Below, in pieces: positions 7,585 to 12,713 of a stretch of DNA of 12,713 nucleotides (position 1 is the first letter of the stretch; every line of letters starts with the position of its first letter). The position numbers and the translations under genes were made by a program. The notes beneath the pieces are model-generated. The model did not search any database, was not told the DNA's origin, and was given only the letters and a program-made list of their open reading frames with translations. This stretch comes from an uncultured Collinsella sp. (GTDB lineage: Bacteria > Actinomycetota > Coriobacteriia > Coriobacteriales > Coriobacteriaceae): the NCBI GenBank assembly GCA_902495085.1, contig CABUWA010000045.1, forward strand, positions 1 to 12,713, read 5' to 3'.

Positions 7585-10500
7585 ATGGCGCAGGGGACGT
7601 TTGTGCAGGCGCTTCGCAAAGAGGCGGCGTTGAGAGGAACCTTTATGAAGGGGCGTTCGCTCATGCTCAACGGCGCCGTTCTGTCGATCGAGGACAGCGG
7701 CTCGCGCTTCTCCAAAAACGTGACGGTTGAGGGCTCGGTGCGCGGCTCGCGCGGCGACCTGTACAAGACGCACGTGGCGCTTGACATGGACGAGCACGAG
7801 GTGATCGACTACGACTGCGATTGCCCCGCTGCCTATCGCTACCCCGGCATGTGCAAGCACGCCATCGCCACGGCGCTGGCGTACCTGGACGCCAGCGGTG
7901 CCGAGCCCGTCGAGGGCCTGCGCACGCCGGTCCGCACGTTTACGGCGCAGCCGAAACAGCCCGCGCGCACCGCGCCCAAAGCGCCGGCCGTCAATCCCAA
8001 CTTTCCCTTTCCGGCGCCCGTCCCCACGAGTCCCAGCCTCATGGCGGCGCTCTCCGATCTTTCGGACGCGCGCATGGATGAGCTGGCGAGCATGCGCCGC
8101 AAGCTCGCCAGCAGTGTGGATCCCGATGCCCCCAAGGCGGTGTTGGAGCCCTCGCTGGTGCCGTACTACAATCCGCTGTTCGCAGACCGCTTTAGCTGGG
8201 CGCTCGAGTTCCGCATTCGCTGCGGTTCGGTGTCCTACGTGGTCAAGGATATCGACGGCATGGCCGACGCCTATGTCCGAGGCGGCACCTTCTCGTACGG
8301 CAAGAAGCTCACGTTTGCCCATACGCCCGAAGCCTTCGAAGACGTGTCGACAAAGCTGCTCAACCTTGTTGTGACGACAGTTGCCTATCTCGATGACATC
8401 ACAAGCTCGCGTTCGGCGTCGTACGACTTTGCCCGCAGCGGTTTTGTCGCCGAGCGTCAGTTGCCGCTGTCCGAGCATAGCATCGTATATGTGCTGGACC
8501 TGCTGCGCGGCCAGACCATCTCCTTTGAGCCCGCTTGGTCGCGGGGGACGACGACGCATCGCACCTATGACGTGGCGGTTGAGATGCCTCCGGAAGGGGA
8601 GGACGAGGCTCTGTCTAAGCGCCCACCGCTCCTTCCCGCCAAAATTGCGCCGGCGGCTGGTGGTAGCTACGATCTACGCCTGCCGGCCGATGCATACTGC
8701 TTTGCTTCGGGCGACGTTGCCTATCTGGTCGACACCCGCCGTGCGCGCCGCGCTGATGTAGCGTTTGCCCAGCATGCGGCGCCGTTCCTATCGCGCTTAC
8801 TGCCCTGTCGCACGCCGATCCATATCGCTGTCGACCAGGTGGGGGAGTTCTGTCGTATGGCGCTGCCCATTTTGCGCGACTACACCGACCTTACCGCGCC
8901 CGCTGCGCTCGATACAGTGGCGCCCGAGCCGAGCTTTGCCATGGCAATCGGTGTCGACGACGGGCTCGTGACCTGCAAGATTACGGTTTCCTACGGCGAC
9001 TGGTCGGCAGATCTCTTTAGCCTGGGTGCTCCGGGAAGCCCCTTCGAAGAACAGCGCCCGGGCGTGCCGCCGCGCGACGAGATAGCAGAGTTTCGCGTTA
9101 TGGACACGGCGGCCCTGTATTTCGACTTTTACGAGGGCGGTCTGGCGTTTGAGGAACGCGATGACGAGAGCTTGTTCTGCCTGCTGACCGAGGGCCTGTC
9201 TGCCCTGTCCGAGTTGGGTGAGGTTATGCTCAGCGACCGTCTGCGCCAGATTTCGGTCCGTCCCGCGCCCAAGCTTTCGGTGCGTGCGACCGTCAAGAGC
9301 AACCTGCTCGATGTTGAATTGGGCGCGAGCGGTCTTTCGGCGGCCGACCTTGCCATCTATCTGGACTCGTACAAGCGCCACCAGACGTTTGCGCGCCTTA
9401 CGTCCGGCGACATCATTCGCCTGGACGAGGGCGCCCGCGCCGCGTTTGGCCTTGCCGAGGACCTGGGTGTCGATGCTGTCGACCTGCTCGACGGCGTGTC
9501 GCTCCCCGCGTCGAGTACCCTGTTCGTCGATAGCATGCTTGCGCGCACGCCGGCGCTTGAGGCCGATCGCGACGCTGCGTTCCGCCGTACCGTCGAGCGT
9601 CTGGACACGCTCGGCAAGATGGACTTTACGGTGCCGGTCTCGCTCAAGGCCACACTGCGCGGCTATCAGGTCGACGGCTACCAGTGGCTCGGCTCGCTCG
9701 AACACCTGGGCCTTGGCGGCATCCTGGCCGACGACATGGGCCTGGGCAAAACGCTCCAGATGATCGCGCATATCCTGGCGCGCGTGGAGGCGGGGGACAC
9801 CAAGCCCACGCTCGTGGTATGCCCGGCCTCACTCGTGTACAACTGGACTGCCGAGCTGGAGCGCTTTGCGCCCTCGCTCGATGTGTGCGCCATCGTGGGC
9901 GCCAAGGCGCAGCGTCGCGTACAGATTGCCGGCGTGGCCGAGCATAACGTGGTCGTGACGTCGTATGACCTTATGCGGCGCGATATCGACGAGTACGTCG
10001 AGCAGGACTTTGCCCGTGCGGTGCTCGATGAGGCCCAGTACATTAAAAACCCGCTCACCCAGGTGGCGCGCGCCGCAAAGCGCTTGCCTGCCGGCGTGCG
10101 CTTTGCCCTGACGGGCACGCCCATCGAAAACCGCCTATCCGAGCTCTGGAGCATCTTCGACTTTTTAATGCCGGGCCTGCTCGGCACGCGTGAATCGTTT
10201 GCAAAGCGCTTCGAAAGCCCGGTCGAGCATGCCGAGGGCGACAGTGCCGCTCGCCTGCAAGCGCTCGTGTCGCCGTTTGTGCTGCGCCGTGTCAAGGAAG
10301 ACGTGGTGGCCGACCTGCCCGAGAAGATCGAGGATACGGTCATGGCGCAGCTCACCGGCGAGCAGCGCAAGCTCTACCTGGCCAACCAGGACCGTATCGC
10401 CCAACAGGTGCAGCACCGCGAGTCATCCGAGTTTAAGAAAGACAAGCTCAAGGTGCTCGCCGAGCTCACCAAGCTGCGCCAGATCTGCTGCGACCCGCGT

Positions 10501-11049
10501 CTACACTACGAGGATTACAAGGCGGGGAGCGCCAAACTCGATACGTGCATGGAGCTCGTGCACGGCGCCCACGACGGCGGACATCGCATCCTGTTGTTCA
10601 GCCAGTTTACGGGTATGCTCGATATCATCGGTAAGCGCTTGGCCAAGGAGGACATCGTCTTCCTTAAGCTCACGGGCGCTTCGTCTAAGGAGAGCCGCGC
10701 CAAGATGGTCGCGCAGTTCCAAGCGGGCGAGGTTCCGGTCTTTTTGATTTCGCTTAAGGCGGGCGGCGTGGGCCTTAACCTGACGGCTGCCGACGTGGTC
10801 ATCCACTACGACCCGTGGTGGAACGTGGCGGCGCAGGACCAAGCGACTGACCGTGCACACCGTATTGGCCAGCAACATACCGTGACCGTGTACAAGCTCA
10901 TCGCCAAGGACACGATCGAGGAGCGCATTATGCAGATGCAGGAGTCCAAGCGCGATCTGGTCAACAGCGTGCTCGGCGGCGACGGCATCTCGTCGGCACT
11001 GTTCACGCGCGAGGATGTCCTGGCGCTGCTCGGCGGCGACGGGCGCTAG
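7585..11049 (+). CDS. SNF2-family DEAD/DEAH-like helicase with N-terminal SWIM zinc finger
   Basis: From ATG 7585 this is a 1154-residue translocase of the bacterial SNF2 (HepA/RapA-like) family, which uses ATP to move on double-stranded DNA or remodel protein-nucleic-acid complexes; its substrate here is unknown. A SWIM zinc finger CxCx9CxH (C78, C80, C90, H92) should aid nucleic-acid or protein binding. A long middle region, about 100-650, resembles nothing I can name with certainty. The SNF2 core shows DMGLGKT (717-723), DEAQ (815-818), LTGTPIEN (842-849), LLFSQF (about 1003-1008), SLKAGGVGLNLT (1056-1067) and QATDRAHRIGQ (1086-1096), so ATPase activity is expected. GTG 7567 is an in-frame alternative start with no ribosome binding site; ATG 7585 has GGTGGA upstream. 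ATG 7645 has a better AGAGGA, but it would remove residues that look like the family's usual lead-in to SWIM. The gene begins 28 bases after dnaE, suggesting one transcript. Confidence 0.9.
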   Translation: MAQGTFVQALRKEAALRGTFMKGRSLMLNGAVLSIEDSGSRFSKNVTVEGSVRGSRGDLYKTHVALDMDEHEVIDYDCDCPAAYRYPGMCKHAIATALAYLDASGAEPVEGLRTPVRTFTAQPKQPARTAPKAPAVNPNFPFPAPVPTSPSLMAALSDLSDARMDELASMRRKLASSVDPDAPKAVLEPSLVPYYNPLFADRFSWALEFRIRCGSVSYVVKDIDGMADAYVRGGTFSYGKKLTFAHTPEAFEDVSTKLLNLVVTTVAYLDDITSSRSASYDFARSGFVAERQLPLSEHSIVYVLDLLRGQTISFEPAWSRGTTTHRTYDVAVEMPPEGEDEALSKRPPLLPAKIAPAAGGSYDLRLPADAYCFASGDVAYLVDTRRARRADVAFAQHAAPFLSRLLPCRTPIHIAVDQVGEFCRMALPILRDYTDLTAPAALDTVAPEPSFAMAIGVDDGLVTCKITVSYGDWSADLFSLGAPGSPFEEQRPGVPPRDEIAEFRVMDTAALYFDFYEGGLAFEERDDESLFCLLTEGLSALSELGEVMLSDRLRQISVRPAPKLSVRATVKSNLLDVELGASGLSAADLAIYLDSYKRHQTFARLTSGDIIRLDEGARAAFGLAEDLGVDAVDLLDGVSLPASSTLFVDSMLARTPALEADRDAAFRRTVERLDTLGKMDFTVPVSLKATLRGYQVDGYQWLGSLEHLGLGGILADDMGLGKTLQMIAHILARVEAGDTKPTLVVCPASLVYNWTAELERFAPSLDVCAIVGAKAQRRVQIAGVAEHNVVVTSYDLMRRDIDEYVEQDFARAVLDEAQYIKNPLTQVARAAKRLPAGVRFALTGTPIENRLSELWSIFDFLMPGLLGTRESFAKRFESPVEHAEGDSAARLQALVSPFVLRRVKEDVVADLPEKIEDTVMAQLTGEQRKLYLANQDRIAQQVQHRESSEFKKDKLKVLAELTKLRQICCDPRLHYEDYKAGSAKLDTCMELVHGAHDGGHRILLFSQFTGMLDIIGKRLAKEDIVFLKLTGASSKESRAKMVAQFQAGEVPVFLISLKAGGVGLNLTAADVVIHYDPWWNVAAQDQATDRAHRIGQQHTVTVYKLIAKDTIEERIMQMQESKRDLVNSVLGGDGISSALFTREDVLALLGGDGR

Positions 11050-11084
11050 CCGCGCGCGGGGTGGGACTGCTGGAGTGGGCAGGA

Positions 11085-11109
11085 CGGTCGACGCATTTTG
11101 GCCCGACCG
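11085..11109 (+). other. Short hairpin in the SNF2-SOR spacer
   Basis: CGGTCG (11085-11090) pairs with CGACCG (11104-11109) across a 13-base loop. No T-run follows, so terminator function is uncertain. The self-complementary CCGCGCGCGG (11050-11059) directly follows the helicase stop. I see no convincing promoter in the 165-base spacer 11050-11214, although a change from replication to redox genes makes one likely. Confidence 0.25.
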
Positions 11110-11203
11110 CTTGCCTGATCCGTTATGTGTTCATTTGCAATGCCGTGGATGGTTTGTCTGCCTTTGGGCATAAGAACCATCAAGAACATTGGCACATCAG
11201 CAA

Positions 11204-11208
11204 AGGAG
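11204..11208 (+). promoter_or_regulatory. Strong ribosome binding site that fixes the superoxide reductase start
   Basis: AGGAG lies 6 bases before ATG 11215. The reading frame is open back to 11125, but this site and the family length favour 11215 over the upstream ATG. Confidence 0.8.
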
Positions 11209-11214
11209 AACATC

Positions 11215-11577
11215 ATGGCGAAATTCTTTAGGGACCCCGACGGCAAGCTCATCGCCGCCCTTAGCGACGACGTTGCGACCCCTGCCGGTTGCACGGAACT
11301 GACCGCAAACACTGAGGACGCGGCGCACGAGAAGCACGTGCCTGTTGTCGAGACCGAGCGCGACGGTCACGTGATTCGCGCACGCGTTGGCTCGGTCGAG
11401 CACCCCAGCCTGCCCGAGCACTACATTGAGTGGATCGCCCTTGAGGCCGAGGGCCGCTTAGAGGTCCATTACCTTGAGCCCGGCATGAAACCCGCGACGT
11501 TTTTCGCGGGCGGCTCCAAGACCGGTACCGTCTATGCCTATTGCAACCTGCACGGGCTGTGGTCCGCGACGTTCTAG
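11215..11577 (+). CDS. Superoxide reductase (desulfoferrodoxin/neelaredoxin family, lacking the N-terminal iron centre)
   Basis: This 120-residue cytoplasmic iron protein should reduce superoxide to hydrogen peroxide without making oxygen, a common defence in anaerobes. The catalytic Fe(His)4-Cys site is complete: H41 in EKHVPV, H63 and H69 in the HP/EHYIEW segment, and C110 and H113 in CNLHGLW. E39 and K40 occupy the positions of the conserved Glu-Lys pair next to the iron. The first ~35 residues align in length with the desulforedoxin domain of two-iron enzymes but hold a single cysteine (C26), so the rubredoxin-like Fe(Cys)4 centre is absent. This resembles the class III form known from Treponema pallidum. 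Electrons would come from a rubredoxin or similar donor, not encoded here. The start is set by a strong ribosome binding site. The gene stands alone, between a helicase gene and a NadE homologue with its own leader. Confidence 0.93.
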   Translation: MAKFFRDPDGKLIAALSDDVATPAGCTELTANTEDAAHEKHVPVVETERDGHVIRARVGSVEHPSLPEHYIEWIALEAEGRLEVHYLEPGMKPATFFAGGSKTGTVYAYCNLHGLWSATF

Positions 11578-11597
11578 GAGCGCGCCCCCGCTCGGGG

Positions 11598-11603
11598 TAT
11601 CAT
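11598..11603 (+). promoter_or_regulatory. Possible -10 element upstream of the NadE-like gene
   Basis: TATCAT lies 20 bases after the superoxide reductase stop, in an AT-richer patch ending in AGCTAGCATATG. It matches TATAAT at five of six positions. No clear -35 element is visible. If real, transcription would start near 11610, ahead of the hairpin at 11624-11652. Confidence 0.35.
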
Positions 11604-11623
11604 AGCTAGCATATGCACATGCG

Positions 11624-11655
11624 AGCGCCGACTGCATCATGCGGCCGGCGCTTTT
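11624..11655 (+). terminator. Intrinsic terminator or attenuator hairpin
   Basis: AGCGCCG (11624-11630) pairs with CGGCGCT (11646-11652), and the run TTTT (11652-11655) follows. The 15-base loop contains GCAT-C-ATGC. The structure could end superoxide reductase transcription. Because it lies after a -10-like element and before the next gene's ribosome binding site, it could instead act as an attenuator in that gene's leader. Confidence 0.55.
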
Positions 11656-11679
11656 ACTACGACAACGATGGTTTACGAC

Positions 11680-11687
11680 GGAAAGGG
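11680..11687 (+). promoter_or_regulatory. Ribosome binding site of the NadE-like gene
   Basis: GGAAAGGG ends 7 bases before ATG 11695. It supports this start, and the protein then begins MKLALAQI, the usual first strand of nitrilase-type domains. Confidence 0.6.
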
Positions 11688-11694
11688 CTGAGCC

Positions 11695-12713
11695 ATGAAG
11701 CTCGCGCTTGCACAGATCGATATGCGCCTGGGTGATATTGAGGGCATTTGCGGCCGCATCGAGGACCAGGCTCGTCTGGCCCACGAGCGCGGGGCGCGCG
11801 TGCTGTGCGTCCCGGCTCCGCTCTTTATGGGAGCCCTGCCCGGCGGCCTGGTGGGCGCTGCCGACTTTGAGCACGACATACTTGCCGGCTTGACCGGCGT
11901 CGCCGAGCGTATCCAAGAGCTCGATATGATCTGCGTCGTGCCCGCGGCGGTTTCGTTTGAGGGCCAGCCCCTGCTCGACTACATGATGCTCAAGGACGGC
12001 CATGTGGTGCCGGCCCGTTCGAGCATTGCCCTGCAGCGCGGTGGGACCGGCGATGCCCGTTGGGCGCCGCCGGTGTTTGACGTGGACGGCGTGCGCATCG
12101 CCGTGATCTTCGACTTGGACCGCGAGCTCGAGATGCTGCCGACCGGCGTCGACCTCATCGCCTATTTCCAGTTCAACGCGTTTGATATGACCGACCGCGA
12201 GACGGCCGCCATTGCCGCCGTTCGCAGTGGTGCCTATCGCAAGATCGCATCTAAGCGCAGCGTGTGGTTTGCCTGCATGGCGCCGGTCGGTGCCTATGAC
12301 GAGTCGGTGTATACCGGCGGCTCGTTTGTGCTCGACGACTGCGGCCGCGTGGTGGCCCAAGCGCCGTGTTTTGAGGAGAGCCTACTGGTTCAGGAGATCC
12401 AGCGCGGTGTGATGCTCGATGCCTTGGAGGACCACGAGCTGCCCGAGTTTCGCTCCGAGGAATGGCTGTGGCAGGCACTGGTGCTCGCCGTTCGCGATAA
12501 CGCCCGCGCCCGCGGTACGTCGCGCGCCGTGGTGGCGCTCGAGGGCGACTTGCCGTCATCCCTGCTGGCGGCGCTTGCCGTCGACGCTCTGGGCCCGCGC
12601 AATGTGGTCGGCCTGGTGCTGGGACGCAACCGCATCTTTACGCCGGCGCAGGAGGAGGCCGAGGCTGCTCGCTGTGCCGCCGTTCGCGCCATTGCCGAGC
12701 GCCTGCATATTCG
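11695..12713 (+). CDS. Glutamine-dependent NAD+ synthetase (NadE)-like protein with degenerate active sites, 3'-truncated
   Basis: The first 339 residues are visible. The order matches glutamine-dependent NadE: a nitrilase (glutaminase) domain (about 1-245) and the start of an ATP-pyrophosphatase synthetase domain (from about 262). Family landmarks include MKLALAQI, LKDGHVV, TGGSFVLDDCGRVV, CFEES and LAALAVDALGPRNVVG. The catalytic residues I can place are gone. The glutamate of the PEL motif is A41 (VPAPLF). The lysine position is about S110. The cysteine of the ICED motif is about F139 (VIFDLD). The pyrophosphatase loop SGGIDS reads EGDLPS (283-288). The frame is otherwise open, with codon use like its neighbours, so this looks like a maintained pseudoenzyme rather than a decaying gene. 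Real NAD+ synthesis is unlikely; a regulatory or structural role is possible but unsupported. The remaining synthetase domain lies outside the window. A standard annotator would probably call this nadE, so the name needs caution. Confidence 0.8.
   Translation, partial: MKLALAQIDMRLGDIEGICGRIEDQARLAHERGARVLCVPAPLFMGALPGGLVGAADFEHDILAGLTGVAERIQELDMICVVPAAVSFEGQPLLDYMMLKDGHVVPARSSIALQRGGTGDARWAPPVFDVDGVRIAVIFDLDRELEMLPTGVDLIAYFQFNAFDMTDRETAAIAAVRSGAYRKIASKRSVWFACMAPVGAYDESVYTGGSFVLDDCGRVVAQAPCFEESLLVQEIQRGVMLDALEDHELPEFRSEEWLWQALVLAVRDNARARGTSRAVVALEGDLPSSLLAALAVDALGPRNVVGLVLGRNRIFTPAQEEAEAARCAAVRAIAERLHI

Noticed and set aside
3717..7787. A 1356-codon open frame on the minus strand, covering all of dnaE
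   Set aside because: It is antisense to an unambiguous dnaE. Long antisense frames arise from GC-rich third codon positions. Its translation is rich in Val, Leu, His, Asp and Gly with no recognisable motif, and no ribosome binding site was evident.
8797..9771. A 324-codon minus-strand open frame inside the SNF2 gene
   Set aside because: It is antisense to a well-supported coding region and has no motif or family resemblance.
11125..11214. Extended superoxide reductase starting at ATG 11125
   Set aside because: The extra 30 residues have no family counterpart, and a strong AGGAG lies just before ATG 11215.
11458..12360. A 300-codon minus-strand open frame across the superoxide reductase end and the NadE-like gene
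   Set aside because: It would also run over the terminator-like hairpin; the plus-strand genes are supported by family motifs and ribosome binding sites, while this one has none.

Overview
The window is high-GC DNA, read entirely on the + strand. It carries five protein-coding genes, the first and last cut by the window edges. The mix fits an anaerobic Actinomycetota, most likely Coriobacteriia and perhaps Collinsella. The reasons are the GC-rich codon use, a DnaE1-type replicative polymerase with a complete PHP domain, an AddA-type helicase-nuclease, and a superoxide reductase typical of anaerobes. This assignment is an inference from gene content; no rRNA or tRNA gene is present to confirm it.

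Layout: (1) 1-3576, the 3'-most ~98% of an AddA/RecB-like helicase-nuclease used in double-strand-break end processing; it starts just upstream of the Walker A motif. (2) 3577-3752, an intergenic region with a perfect 18-bp inverted repeat (3589-3606 / 3634-3651) and a possible promoter and ribosome binding site for the next gene. (3) 3753-7556, dnaE, the DNA polymerase III alpha subunit. (4) 7585-11049, a SNF2-family helicase with an N-terminal SWIM zinc finger, about 28 bases after dnaE and so probably co-transcribed. (5) 11050-11214, a spacer with only weak hairpins. (6) 11215-11577, a small superoxide reductase with no N-terminal rubredoxin-like iron site. (7) 11578-11694, a leader with a -10-like hexamer followed by a terminator-like hairpin. 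(8) 11695-12713, the start of a glutamine-dependent NAD+ synthetase homologue.

The first three genes form a DNA-metabolism block: end resection, replication, and a nucleic-acid translocase. The last two concern redox biology, at least by ancestry. The most notable point is that the NadE homologue keeps the family's overall sequence pattern but has lost the catalytic residues I can locate, in both the amidase (nitrilase) domain and the ATP-pyrophosphatase loop. It looks like an intact pseudoenzyme rather than a decaying gene. Other points of interest are the long palindrome before dnaE, a divergent and expanded segment in the DnaE fingers region, and the degenerate N-terminus of the superoxide reductase. 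I see no phage, insertion sequence, CRISPR array or RNA gene.
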